Source: Cinnamomum chago
Lineage: Eukaryota; Streptophyta; Magnoliopsida; Laurales; Lauraceae
Assembly: GCA_038049695.1 (NCBI GenBank)
Contig: CP142452.1
Location: 92,201,501-92,265,500, forward strand
Reading direction: 5' to 3'
DNA: 64,000 nt
The notes beneath the pieces are model-generated. The model did no database searches. It had not been told where the DNA came from and saw only the letters and a list, made by a program, of their open reading frames with translations. Position numbers and translations under genes: made by a program. Positions 1 to 13,900 of this stretch are shown piece after piece. Every line of letters begins with the position of its first letter. The stretch's first letter is position 1.

Positions 1-818
1 GACGGACGGTGTGATACCGTGTCCGGTCTTGAGTGATGAGTAATGAGATTGATGAGTGATTTGCGGGATTAGTAATTCCCAGCACTGGTGAGATTTTCCC
101 GCCGCAACTGTGTTCAGTATGGGAGGGCCGCGGCATAATATCCCGCAGTATTCCAGCTCGTGTGAATGTGCCATTTTGTAGTAGATTAGATGTTGTATAT
201 TTATCCTGATTCCTTATGCTTATCTTGCTCAACTGCTTAGTTCATTTACCTTGTTATTCTTTAAATTATATACATGTCTCTATTCATTTGATATATATGT
301 CCTATGTTACTTGTATACTGTGACTTGCCAGATCTTTTAGATCGACCCATCTTTGGTGCTTAGGCCTTGACCCAGAGATCGCAGACGATGCGCTTGCGCT
401 CGTAGAGGCGCCTGTCGTGGGAGAGTATGGATAGGGCCCGGCCGACCCAGATGTCGAGCCGGAGGGTGGAGAGTTATTACCAGGGTTTTGAGTGCTTACT
501 TTATTTTGGGTTTTGAGAGAATTTTTGTAGTGAACCGGGTAGTTAACAGAAATGTATTAACTTTGATATTAACAACTCATACTTTTAAACTAGACTACTG
601 TTCCGCTCTTACTTGATATATATATCGATACCAAATTGCCTCCGCTTTACTTATTATGCTTCCGCAATTTTAACCATTGAGTTTATATTGATCAAAAGTT
701 TTAAATTGGACCTCATTGCGGGCCTACGATCTTAGAAGTTCTCGGATTTTCCGGGAAGTAGCGCGCTAACTTCGGATATTCGAGCGACTTTATCGGTATC
801 CGGAATTGGGGCGTTACA
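1..818. mobile_element. LTR fragment, Ty3/gypsy-like
   Basis: The segment ends at 818 with GGGGCGTTACA, the inverted form of the TGTAACGCCCC terminus common in plant Ty3/gypsy LTRs. Its last 100 bases are CG-richer than their surroundings, and host-like AT-rich DNA follows. The other LTR end lies outside the window, so orientation and full length are unknown. No internal coding region is present here. The element type is inferred from the terminus only. Confidence 0.5.
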
Positions 819-1356
819 AGCAGCTTCTCAGATCCTCAAAAGGATGTTTCTAATAAATAGATTCTCTTAAATATTTCATCTCACAACCTCGTGAGAATTC
901 TAATAAATTTTCACAGAGGTTTTGGTTACATGATTGTGGGAGGGGCTGTGGTCTGTAATATCCAAATCATAAGGTGCACTCATAGCCTGTTGACAGATAT
1001 TAAGGGGATTCAATTGCTAATAAATGTGTGCATTTCTGCAAAAAAAAAAAAAAATTTAACTTGATAGTGGAAAAGCGTAGAACCACACCATTTAGAATTT
1101 TCAGCCGCATTTACATGGGAGAATAGGCGTTGGAGTAAGGTGGAAGAAATGGATGGGCTAGGTGTCTTTCTTCAGCCAATTACTCGGTGCTCATTAACAG
1201 ATCCATTATAGGTGTTTTCTTGGGAACAAAGGGAGTTGTTTTCGCCTAAACAATAAGAAGGATGATTGAGGCAGCAATAAGGGAGCTATCAGGAATTTAG
1301 ACATAATTCACATATGGGAAAAATTCTCCGAAGGTGGGATATTCAAGCTCTTAATG

Positions 1357-1425
1357 GGGGCCCATAGCACAGTTAGAGGTGCTAATTGTCACAAACACAA
1401 GGCTCCGGATTCAAGCCATGTTACT
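1357..1425 (+). mobile_element. tRNA-derived SINE-like copy
   Basis: It shares the block GTCACAAACACAAGG...TTCAAGCCATGTTAC with copies near 10192 and 19643. An A-box-like TAGCACAGTTAG and a B-box-like GGATTCAAGCC suggest a pol III promoter of tRNA origin. An A-rich stretch follows. It is short and diverged. Confidence 0.4.
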
Positions 1426-3019
1426 GATCGAGAAGAAAATAAATAGAAAAGGAAAGAAATTCAAGCTATTCTCAAAGGAATTCATACATTTTTGGCTTGA
1501 GGCGGTATTCCAATAATCACTAAAGGGTGACTCAAGGAATGCAATAGAACAGATCCCTCAAGAGAGGCGGTGACCATTGTGATTAGTTGGATAGGTGGAG
1601 AAAATCAAGGACATTGTCTGTACCATAGCTCCTCTTTTTCCTCTACTCTTCGTGATACTAAATGAATCATATTACTGAGGGATAGTAAAGGGTTTCTCAA
1701 CTACATCTAGTAGTCATCTCGTTACTTTGCACAGTGATTTGGGCTCCTTTGCACAGTGATTAAACTTCCTTAAATTAATCAAACAAGATTGTAAAAAAAA
1801 AGCCTTTATTGGAAATCATTAATAAGAATCAAAACTCTAGCATGGATCAAATAATACGAGAATATAAGAGAAAGGCACCTCAGTGATATTCACAGTGACA
1901 TCAATACAGTAAGCCACATAAAACTAGAAGTTGAGACAATTCTAGGTGCATCCCTTCTTGTTTTTAAATGAGAATTTTATATTAACCGTCTATGGGGTTT
2001 CTAAGAAGGAAAAGAGAGGACAAGTTCCTCAGAAAGAAAAATATTAGGGAAGTAGAGGAAAAGGAGAGTGAAGAAGCTACTACAACTCTTCTGCCTGAGA
2101 AGAAAACTGACTATTGCAGTCAACTGTAGTAGTTAACTGTTTCGAGGTATAGAGGTAGAAACTGGTTCTCTTCTTCTCCTTTTCATGTGCAACCTCACGC
2201 CCCAGTTGAGCAATTTTATATTTATTTTTCCTTCCTTTTCTTCTCCAGTCTCAATAACACACAGGGTTGACTATTACATTCTTTTTTCGTTTTTATTTCT
2301 CCCTTCTTGTTCTTCTTTTCCATTATATTTCCATCGTCATCATCGTGTTTACCTTTCCCCTCTTATTTTCATCATAATCTTCTTATTCTTTATTCACTTT
2401 TTAATTTTTACCATATGACCTCTTCTCCTCTCGTTATTCTTCTTTCTCAGCTTAGGGTTGTTTTTTCTCTTTTATGAATAATCATTGTACAATATTTCTA
2501 AAGGCTAAACAAGCAAATTTTGTTCCTTTTAAGGGACCAACAAAAATACACGGCCCAAAGGCTACAGTTTTGGAGTCAACATATTTTCAAGGCCATATTT
2601 TTGGAGTCAACATCATTCTTTTGTTAAATTTTATTTTAAATGTGAATAAGCATATACATGGACAATTAGAATGCAAATAGGGTCAAACGGTTTTATGTAG
2701 TTTATTTTGGTGCTGCGTAATGATAGAAGCTAAAAAAGAATGCACATGCATATGCTTATTTCCTGGTTTTAAGGTTTGCCCAGCACTAGGTTGAATCACA
2801 AGCCTCAAGCTCTAGCTGGGCGTGGCACCTAGTCCGCGCTGTGCGCCATGACTACATTGATATTTCATGAAAAGAGCAAACGGTAGCACAAAACATATTT
2901 CAACTAGATCATGAACAACCCAAAGTGGACAAAGTATATAATAATACTAACAGGATTAAGCACCAGCACCAATTTCAACTGGAAAAATCAAATGAAATAG
3001 GAAAACGAGGGAAAGCTAC

Positions 3020-6000
3020 CTCTGGGGACTCCAAATTTGTGTTCAAGTAAGATAAAAGATCCTTCGGCAATTCATTTTTAAGCATATTTGCAAGTTTAGG
3101 AGTAAGCAAAGCTCTGAGAGCATCAGTTGCAGCCTGATTATAAGGTGTAGCAATTCCTTCAGTACAAAAACCACTTAGCCTCGAAAGGGCCTGAGATGCA
3201 CGGATGGCATGCAAGTTTTTAGCAATTTGCACACTAGCACCAACACCATGTGCCTCTGTCACATCAGTTTCCTCAGCAGTAGAGTCGTACTGAAGCAGCA
3301 GAGGTAAAAGGTACCTGAAAAAACATATATCAAGAAACAATGAAGAACAGAGTGTTTTACACTAAACTGTGAGGTTCAACTAATTTACCATCACAAAAAC
3401 GCAAAATATAAAGTTTTCTCCATCACAAATGATATTGTTTTACTAAAGCAGAAAAGAACCAATAAGATAAGGATGGCATCTCAAAGCAAAGACCAAAATG
3501 GACAAGCAGTCAACCTACTAAAAACAAGAGAGCGGCTTGACCCAGCAAGCATTTGGTTTGCATAATAATCATGGCTACTGAGGAATAATAATATACTGAA
3601 TTAAAATAATCAGACAGGAAGTTGTTTCTCAGCCACTCAGCACGTACCACAAAACACCAGCCTTAAGTAAACTGTCTTGCAATTCAGATGATACAGATAT
3701 GTGTGCAGCAGTTTGAAGAGAAGCATCAACAGCTGCAGGCACAAGCTCTAGTTCTGTACAATGCACAACATCATCAACCAGTCCACTAAATTTAAGCACC
3801 TCAACTCTGGCACTATCAAACTGGCTCAGTACAGAAAACGTGCGCATCACATTCGTAACAATTAATGCAGCGGGTTCACTTGCAGGAGTAGTGGGCTGAA
3901 CGACGCACATGCAACGAGAAAGAAGAGTTGCCAGAAGTGGTATGCCACCATCTCTAACAAGTTCTTCACCATTCAATGAAGAAAATGCACATCTGAAACA
4001 AGAGATACAGAGAGGAGGTTAAGGCCATCTTCAGGACTGATTTTCGTACCAAAAAATCAGTAAGGAACCAAGACAAACAGAAAAGAAACCATCAAATATT
4101 AATGACAGGGATTTACGCACGTCAGCCAAATGAGCTCTGAAGCTGCAACAAGAAGAGGCACTCTATCAGAAGAAAGAAAATTGTTGTCATCCTTGTCCAC
4201 GGTGACTGCATTGAGCAACATCGGATAGCCAGCATATTTAAATGGCTCCAAGACATCCCCATATCGCCGGTACAATATACATTGTCCCTTCAATAGAAGC
4301 AACAACCTCCACGGTTGAGGACCTTGAAGACCTTGCATAGTAGCCTGATAAAAGGAATTAAAATCTATATGTTATGCAATGACCAAAATGGCAGAAAAAT
4401 AAAATAAATATTTAATTTACTATAAAATGGCAGAAAATAAAATAAATATTTAATTTTGAACTGCTTAAAGAACTTGAGGAACATTTGGAAGATGGTCAAA
4501 AAAATTTGGAGGGAATTTTTAGTATGTGTCATCAAATGCAAGGCCTACATTTTTCTCTCTATTGTTATTACCTTGCTCTGAGCACTCACACAATGAAACT
4601 AAAATTACATGGGATAACTGTAATATATGTCCAACCAAAGACAAATTTTCTACCTTTTCACGCTAAGTTGAATGTAAAGCAGCAAAAGATAAGATGGCTG
4701 ATGGAGGAGCACATGAGGCCTGCCTCGGAGAGAAGGGAGATAGCAGGAAAGACCCAAAGAAAATTATCTCAAGGCCTTATGCACAACTTAGTAATAAAAT
4801 GTTGAAGCCTCCCAATTCTTTTGGAGACATGCAAAAAGAAAGGTTTAAGGTTTCAACAGCATCGAAAAAGTTGTTTTATACACAAGGATAAAACCATTTA
4901 CAGTTTATAACAATGAGTTTACACATCTCTCTCTGTAAACTTTAACCGTTTCCATTCATTCATAATTCGGATACTACTCAGTGTTACTCTAAAAAACTAG
5001 CATTATACTCACTGTCCCTTCCTCTCCCTCTGAAAAACTATGACAGTTTCCGGTCATTCCCATTTGAGGCTATATTCTGTCGCACCAAATTTACACGTGT
5101 ACGCTTATTTCATGGAATTATATATATTAAAGCAAACGGAGAGGAGGGCTGTGGAGGGTGCCACATCAGCACCCATTAATTCTCCTTTTAGAAAAAATAC
5201 TTACAAAATCACACACGGCTTTGGTTTTAATGTAGGCCTCTCCAAATCTCCTCCCTAAATCTCTCTATTTGAATTATCCTATCTAAATTCCTTCCCTAAA
5301 TCTCTCCATCTCATTCCTTTTTTATTTGTATCTTTCCTCACATCTTTATCTTTCCTCTCATTTCTCTTAATTTATCTTTTCAAATTTCAAAATGGACTTT
5401 CTAAAGAGGGAAGCTATAATGAGAACCTCTAGGACATTAGAATGTCAATCTCCATGGGATCTCCATACATGGGCCTTCCATCTTTAAAAAGTGATCGATC
5501 TTCCAAGGTCCAACTACAATTCATCAGCTAGAAACGAGGGTAGTCCATCGTATCTACCACTTGCAGAGTACACTCCAGAAAAAGGTTTGCTACAACTAAA
5601 CAGGAGCCTACATCTAGCCCACATATGCGAGACTCGCTAACATGCATGATGTGGAAGTGGCTCATGTTCTTGGCCCAAAAATCAGGTCAGTTCACTTGTC
5701 AGGTGATCGATGGGCCATACATGCGAAACTTAAATGGTAAATTAACATTAACCAACAGTCCAAAGTCAATTGAAATAACACATGGGCCCTTATTACTGGT
5801 GGACAGTCTAGGTTATCTCAAAGTCGGGGAACACCGTTGCAAGGTTTGAAGGTAGTAGACATTCGAGTGAGGGATGGCACCAAGAGTCCATCAAAATCAA
5901 GAGTCGGGGACCACTTTGATCTCCCAATTGATAGACACCTTCAAAAGGCACCACCATCCAGCTTGGCCCATCAAACCAGCAGCACGGATGATGGAACACC

Positions 6001-9000
6001 CAACAAAAGGGACCAACCAACCAATATGGAGTTGTATCAAGACCATTAGTTTCATGATCTAGACCGTTAATTACAAAGGTAGAATCCAACGTTCAGCGAA
6101 TAGAAAATAATGGACTCTGATGATCAATTATATTTGTTATTAAAATACATATTAAGAATACATTTCATTTCTAATTATATATACATGAAATAGTATAAGG
6201 GTTGATATGAGACATGCCTTTAATAATTGTTGTGGACGATGCCAACTTTAAACACATTATGATGCACCTTAATGAATTAGGATAAGAGGCCCACTTTTAA
6301 ATAGTACATCATGTGACCCACCAATGCTCTTTGGAACTCCAAATCAACAAGGGCCTACCGTCCAAATGTTCAATTGGACACACCTTTAGATATTTGGATA
6401 TGGGCCTATCTTTAGATGTTACATCATGTGAACCCACTAAGGATCCTCGGAATGACACATCAGCAAGGTCCCACTGTCCAATTGGACACACCTTGAAGGA
6501 ATTAGGATATGAGGCCCCCGTTAGATGTTACATCATGTGACCCCACCAAGTTATTTTTTCTTTTTTATTAAAGTTATATATATATATATATATATAATAA
6601 ATATAAACTACTTATTTATCTCTATAAAATCTGTTCTTTTCCAATAATATCTCAGAAAAAATCACATATTTCATTATATTTTTTTTAGCCCGGGCACCAT
6701 ACCGCTCCATTTACTTCTGTAAGCTTACGCTTATGGGGCCCACCCTTGGTCCATCCAAATGGACCAAACACACGACCTCTATAAATTGCACTTGTCCGCT
6801 AGCTTTTGGTCAAATCCGGATTTACTGGACCGTTGGATTGACTATGTACCGATCCAAATGCATTATTGACCATTAAACTTTTGGGGCTAAATGGAGATGG
6901 TAAAAACCACAGTTGGGACTAATTTTTTGTAAAGAGAAAGGTCCCAGGGAGTCCTTGAAATCCCCCCATCACCACCCCCATGTGGGTCGCCAGGTGGGCC
7001 CCACCACAAACTTGAGCTTACCTTAACCTAAGCTTTAGCTTAGGAGAGCTGCCCCTATATAGACACACATTCATACTTGTGTAATGGCCAATGCCTTTAA
7101 ATTCAAGAGGTCGTTATGTTATGTAAGTTTACTTTATTTTATATTTATTTTCATTACATGTTAAAAGATTCTAATATTCAAAAATAATAAATTCCTTTTC
7201 TTTAGACTTATTTTATCTTATTAATATTTTTAAATAAATCTTAAATTTTTAATATAATTTTATTTTTGGCCTGGTCTTAGCACAGGCGTTTGTTGCTAGT
7301 TTACCTGTAAAAGAATCACATGTAAAAAAATGGTGTAAAAGGTCCATTAAGATAGAATCAGATGATGCCCAGATACTTCAAAGTAGGCAATGTACTATGC
7401 CGTATTGTATCCAATACTTCACTCTTTATATGTAAAATCTGGGTCACTACCGTATCCATGGTGTGTCCTACCCATATCTGTGTTGTATTTGGGCATCATA
7501 GATGAGAAATGAGCGCTTTGGGGAGCATTTAGGGGTAGTATCAATGGGGGATGAATTAAGAGAGACTCATTTGAGATGGTTCGGGCACGTCCGATGTTGG
7601 CCAGCAATGGCACCACTGAGGATTTTTTTTTATTTTTTTTTATTTTTTATGTAGATTGATGACTAGCCAAGGAAAATGGATAGTCCAAAGAGGACATGGA
7701 TGGAAACAGTCACAAACACACCCTTACAACAATACTGCGACATCAAGAGCAGAATTCACAGTAAGTAAACTAACTGAACTTGAATTCTATCTCCACAGTA
7801 AAAACAAATAAAAACTCAAACAAGCCTGATTACTGAAGGAGAAATCACAACACTCATGGAACAATCTGAAGCACACAATAGCCGTCCTTTCAAACCAATA
7901 TTATCACCAGATAATTAAGCAGTTTAAGTCATTTACAAAACACAAGGGTAAGTCATAAACTCATAATAAAACTAAAACATCAAGGTGATTCTCTGAAAGT
8001 GTGGTGAGTGTCATTTGTCATTAACTGATATGAACATCAATGTTCAGATCCTGCAGAAATCAGTTATCACATCTGCTGAATTGATCATAACCAGTCAATG
8101 AATTAACACCAAATGCTGAAAGCACGTTTACCTGCAAGCGTTCATAGGCCTTCTGCACAGAAACAAATTTCTCCCTCCCTTCTGGATTTTTGTCTGGATG
8201 ATATTTCATTGCAAGCTTCCTATATTGTCGTTTGAGCTTTTCCTCATCTATGTTCTCAATCTTTCGCTTGGTTATGTTGCCAACCTCTTCTTCAGGCTCA
8301 CTGGGTGGCCTATTATCACCATCATCACCAGATACATCATCAAGGGATATCTCCAATATTTTACAAGCTTCTTCTTCAGAAAGATCCATGGGCCGTCGTG
8401 TTAACTCCTCACGCCACATTGCCAACAATGACTGTAGAAACTCTACATGCTCAACAATTGGCCAATTTGGAAAGCGTATCTCATCACACAAGTTTCGAAG
8501 GTAATATCGATGACACCACATTTCATCTCTTAACTCTGGATATGTCACTGGTGGCATAGGAGCATAATCATAAAGAGAATGGCAATGTTGTGACAGTTTC
8601 TGAGGAAAATCTCCAAGGTGCTGCAAAACCTGAGAGAGCAATAAAAGACAGAACTCACAAGTGTGAAGTGAATATCGATGAGTACTGTGTGGTCTGTTAA
8701 AAAAACGAACAAACAAACAAACTAAACAAGATAACATCTAATAAATCACATCTTTCACAGCCTTGTGTGAATTACCTGACGAATCAAATGTTCAGCTCTC
8801 ATCTTGTGTGTCCAGATGATCTCTGGAGTATCAGAATCAGAAACCATTGCAGCAGCAAATGCAGATGGCCCACTACGCTCCAGCACATACAACAATGATT
8901 CAGGCAGAAGCCCACCCAACACACTACGCTTTGCCAAAGGCAATGATGAAGACATTGCGGCCTCTTCACCACCATGAAATGCTTGGTGGACATGTGTCAA

Positions 9001-10891
9001 AGAGAAGAGTTGAGCAATTGAATGGAGATTAGATCCAGGATATGCCAGGGCAAAGTAAAATGCACCAGTGCTGTATAATCGTATCATTGCCTTGGGATTT
9101 CTAGTGACAATTGCCTTCAGTAAAGCAGCAGCACCATCAACTATACTGGGCTCCCCAGTAAGCATAGCCTGGTTTTATTTATAAAAACAAGAATTCAAAT
9201 TGAACAAGTGTTCATCCATATGAATATTTAAGACTACAAACCAAAGACAGATATAATGACCACCAGATAAGCAGATACATGTGGATACAGACTGCAGAGG
9301 CAATGCAAGAAAGAATACATACAATAAGCAAGAAGTACAGGTAAATTGCTAAGATAATAGAGGGAAAATCTGGGAATCAGTACCAAGCACAAGTGGTGTA
9401 CTGACTATATTGCATGTAATTGTGCACTATAAGACAGTTACAAGTTCCATAACTGGTTCCATCATGAACATTGTTTGAGAGTAACCAAACAACTGTTGAG
9501 AAGAAGGGTAGTCATAATAGTTGTATGTCAAGCACGACTAGCCCCATTTCTACAATAAGAAAGACTACAATGAGGATGGACAATTAGCTATTCTGAGCCT
9601 GGGGACAGACTTAAAATTGTTGTTCAGAAGTACTGCCATTCTGATGATACAAAACAGACTGGCACTACCTTTCCAATGAATCCTTCATTTCTTTCAGCAA
9701 GATCACCTTCATGAAATGACAACCACAAAACTTTATAGTTAACTGCTACAATAGATTTATCTGCTCGTACAAATTTCATCGGCACACATTCAATGCGACA
9801 AGGCTAAGATGATGATGATAGTGATGAATAGTTGGGTAAAAACCAAGAAGGATCCATGCAAAATAATGTGTTACCCAAATAGTACAGTGGTAATACCTAA
9901 GCAAATGAGTTGAAAATGAAATGGACATCTTTCTTCAATCAGACGGCCAGGCAGCTTTAGAATATACACAAAAATTCACAGCATAATCATATTTTCAAGG
10001 GCTCAAAGTTATCCAATCCAGAGTGCCCATTAATGCATCCAAGCCCACAGCCCACTCACATACAAGACAATGCCAAAAAGGCTTGGTCAACAAGACTTCT
10101 AAAAGTGGGTCTCATCATCACTTAAAGCGGCAATTACTCACATGCTCAAACAGAGTTGTCCCCAGCCTTTTAGAACAACTCATAAAGGACACGAGCCCGT
10201 GGCTCAGTGGAAGGTGCTCGCTATTGTAAATTGCAGCCTTGAGGTTGTGGGTTCAAATCATGTTACCAATAAAATAAAAACTCATAAAGCATCTTAGTTG
10301 TGATTGAAGATAGAAGAAGTGTCTTGCATGTGGCTCCCCTATAGAAGGCATTGAGTCTGACGAGAACTGGGTATGCAGTGGTGCATAAGTCCCACATCGG
10401 AAATATGCTAGTCCTGACCTTGGGTATATGTGTGTAACCTGATCTTAACTCTATATAAGGCCTTTTAAAACCGTGCGGAAAGATTAGGTTGGAACCCCAT
10501 GAGCCAAAGCAGACAATATCATGTGATATCATGTGGATGGCGGGCTTAGGTCGTTACAGATGGTATCAAAGCCGATGACGGCTCTGTTTTCCGATGGGGG
10601 AGTATGTCACGCCTGTGGCTCCCCTGTAGAAGGGTGTTGCGTCTGACGAGGACTGGGTATGCATCAACATCGGAAACATGCTAGTCCTGATCTTGGGTAT
10701 ATATGTGTGTGACCTGATCTTAACTCCATATGAGGCCTTTTAAAACCGTGCAACAAGATTGGGTTGGAATCACATGAGTCAAAGCGGACAGTATCCTGTG
10801 GATGGCAGGCACGGGTCGTTGTAAGAAGAAGAGTGTCATAGGTATCTTAGAGTATGGAAAGGTAATCCAGCGCAATGCAAACACAATCAAA

Positions 10892-10931
<40 letters not shown>

Positions 10932-13900
10932 GTCCAAGAGGCCAATATCCTCCTTTATTCTAATACATTGAATATTGTTGTTTGATTGGTTCCAGTGGTC
11001 TTTAAGAGTCAATTGCTGGTGACTCAATTGGACATGCAAGAGAGATGAGCTTTCCAGGCTGCATAGGTTGTTTTCGTTTGTAATGATTCTTATTTCCTAA
11101 TGAAATTAACATTACTCCCAAAGAAAGGGGACCGGCTGCATTAAAAAAAAATGAAAACATGCTTTGTATATGTGCGGCTTTATCATAATAAGTAGTGTTT
11201 AGCATCCAAAAAGGATGATGATTACCAACCAAAAATAATAACAATGATGATGAAACCAGCAGTTAGAGCACATTGCATCTTGGACAATTTAGTCTTTTGG
11301 TTTCTACAAACACAATATGATATAGCCATTCAAAGTCGTTGCCATTAATGTGTAATCAGCATTCACTCTTGGGTGAGCGTAATGACCAGCACAGGCAAAG
11401 ACAGAATCTGAGAAAGAGATATACTTGAGCATTATATCCTACATCCATCTAGAGAGAGAGAGAGAGGCCAAAAGTTTATCCTGGCTAGATCATGCCAGCT
11501 GATGAGGGACCTCCAAGGCTCCAACTATCCATTTGTAGGTCCTAGTTTTAAATGGCCATTATCGTGCATTAAAATGCAGATGGTCCAATATGGATCCCAT
11601 AAAATCATGTGCACCACATTTTAATGCAAGTGAATTGCGATGTGCATTTGATCACCCCTCTCCATGGCTAAATAAATGCACATATAATTGTCATGGTGAA
11701 CATGCAAAAAGAAGTCCAAAATATACCTGTGCAACATGTGGAAGGCATCGTGGACTTGACAAAATCCGCTTTACCCTTGGTGTTGGGGTTACTATCTCTC
11801 CCGCATCATCTAGATCAGAATGTGCTGATACCATGGTATGCAGTATAGCCAGAGCAGCATCTCCCACCTAAACATTGGGAATGTTAAATCCGCCACAGGA
11901 TCACAATATAACCAAAAATATGAAATGAGGAAACAATGGCCAAAAATAAGGAAACAAGAAAATGAAGTGTGGAAAGTTTTATTGTAGCTGACTCTCTATC
12001 ACAAAGACAACAGCAGGCCACAATTTGAATGCAAGCAACCAGATAGGGAATAACAAAGCAATGCACTGAACTCTTACTAGATAAGCACTTAAATAACTAT
12101 ATACAGCAACCAAACCTAGCAAAATATGACCGTGCATATAGCTAAGAGCGACATAGGAAAATTTGTATGAAAAAAAAAAACACCTGAGTTGGAGTGAGAA
12201 CGGGAACACGGACAGCCAGTGCCCAACGCAGTTCACGGATGTCCCGCAATCTCTTCCAGTCGAGCATCCCAGATGCCCAGCACCTGGTTGTCCAATCAAT
12301 AGTCTTTTTAGACCAGAATCTTCTAACGGCATCCTTTTCTACTGGCCCAACTTGTACACCATCCTTGTCGATGAGCATCCACTCCTTGAGTGGCTCCATA
12401 AAGGCAGTTGCAGCAATCAAATTAGATTGCAAAGGGATAGAGGTCCTTTCAGATGCTTCATGAGCTGCTGTCAGAAGATCCACAGCTAAAACACATCCCC
12501 CAACCAAGACACAAGCCTCTACATTTGAAAGAACTTTCATTAGAACCTGCACAGGCAGCAACAAAAGAAATCAACATTTTCCAAATCTGGCTGACACCCT
12601 TCACCTCATCAAACAATAAGACGCACTAACCATAGAAACCATTAACTGATGGTTAAGCAAAAAAGAAAGACAAATTAGTAGCAAGACAGTCGTTGCTAAT
12701 GCCTTGATGCAATGTAGTCTAGAATCTAAACATGAGGGGGAAAGGACAGAGAGGGCAGGGAAAATAAAGGAGTTGTAAACAAACTAAAAGGAAATAGATA
12801 CAGCAATCACATTCAAATAAGACAGCAAGAAATGTTATATTAATTACAAAACGAGGGAACATTGCCTTTTTCTAGCTTTTATTAGTAGAAGCAGGAAGCA
12901 TTTATGTTACTTAGGAACAAGATTCACTAACTATATAAAGAAAACCCATCTGGACTGGTATTTCTCCTGCACCCTCTCCTCATATCTAAATTTTAAAGTA
13001 ATTAAAAATAAATTTAATAATCCCTTCCTCAATTTCCGATCATGCTCCTCGAAAAAGCAAACGTTGGATGAAGAAATAAGATACAAATACCTTATGTAGG
13101 ATCCTCGAATAAAGAAACAAGAAGAAATTTATATAGAATTTGTTAAGCACTACAAATAGGTCGAATGAGAATAGGATCAAAGTGAGCCGAAACCTGAACC
13201 GAATATATATGGTTGGATCTAGGACCCAATCTTAGAATCCATGACCAAACCCAGGCCTAGGCCCCATTATATTTGATCAGGTTTGAGTGGTGTCCACTGT
13301 TATAACCTAAAATGCAAATACTATAAAGATTATACTATAATTGTATATCTAATTATAATATTCAAGTTTGGGTAGAGTCCATTATCCTATTGTTCAGGTT
13401 CATTGGGAACTAAGCACCTGGATCCAATGTTAGCCATAAGAGAAACTCTGGCCCAAACCCAGTAATCATTGGTTGATTCAATTGGGTCAGCAGTCTGACT
13501 TATGCATTAACAAATATCAACCCAGATTGCAGGTAACCCTCCTTTGAAAAGGAGTTTTTAACTTAGCAAACAGATATATTACGGGGTTGTTCTTTTGTGG
13601 CTGTCATGTGGTGAGGATAGAAAGGAATAACCATTCTGGATCCAATAACGAAACGGTCCCTCCTTAACCAGTCATCCATAATATCAAATAAAACATTTCT
13701 TCTTTGGTAAATCTGCCAACGGCTATAGTCATATCGATCCTCCTATTCAACTACTTCAACCATTTCCGAACACCTCATATCATTCTCAGGGCATACGATG
13801 GTTCGGTCATCTATGAACGATTCCTCGTCCACTGCGCCTTCCAATGGGTTTCGAAGATACAAATCCTTCCTTAAGGCTTCAGGTCGAATGATTTAAAGGG

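Larger units (their letters stand above)
1..3019 (-). other. GRV2 intron 14, partial, runs off the left edge
   Basis: After the donor following codon 1,891 (exon end 3020), no stretch matching the rest of GRV2 is seen down to base 1. This is therefore read as a long intron continuing off the window. It holds an LTR end (1-818) and a SINE-like copy near 1357-1425. The rest is AT-rich with T-rich tracts (about 2160-2470) and short unconvincing ORFs. A truncated gene is the alternative. Confidence 0.6.
4345..8131 (-). other. GRV2 intron 11 and its repeats
   Basis: This 3.8-kb intron lies between the J-domain exon (8629-8132) and exon 12 (4344-4121). It carries a short direct duplication of an AATGGCAGAAAA block at about 4386-4455 and diverged repeats at 6240-6545. 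A (TA)n run lies at about 6572-6596, a possible Helitron-like 3' end at 7269-7299, and an RTE LINE fragment at 7490-7730. The ORFs between 4485 and 4891 look fortuitous. Confidence 0.55.
9169..11726 (-). other. GRV2 intron 9 and its repeats
   Basis: This 2.6-kb intron lies between exons 9 and 10. It contains a SINE-like copy (10192-10282), a TRIM-like element (10320-10823), a 38-base G run (10892-10929) and a short (GA)n at 11449-11466. Nothing recognisable was seen in 9170-10190 or in 10930-11440. Confidence 0.6.

Noticed and set aside
2185..2680. Two short plus-strand ORFs in the left intron
   Set aside because: Low-complexity T-rich sequence, with no splice or family support.
10192..10282. 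A functional tRNA gene
   Set aside because: A and B boxes exist but no acceptor stem or cloverleaf can be drawn, and the tail is SINE-like.
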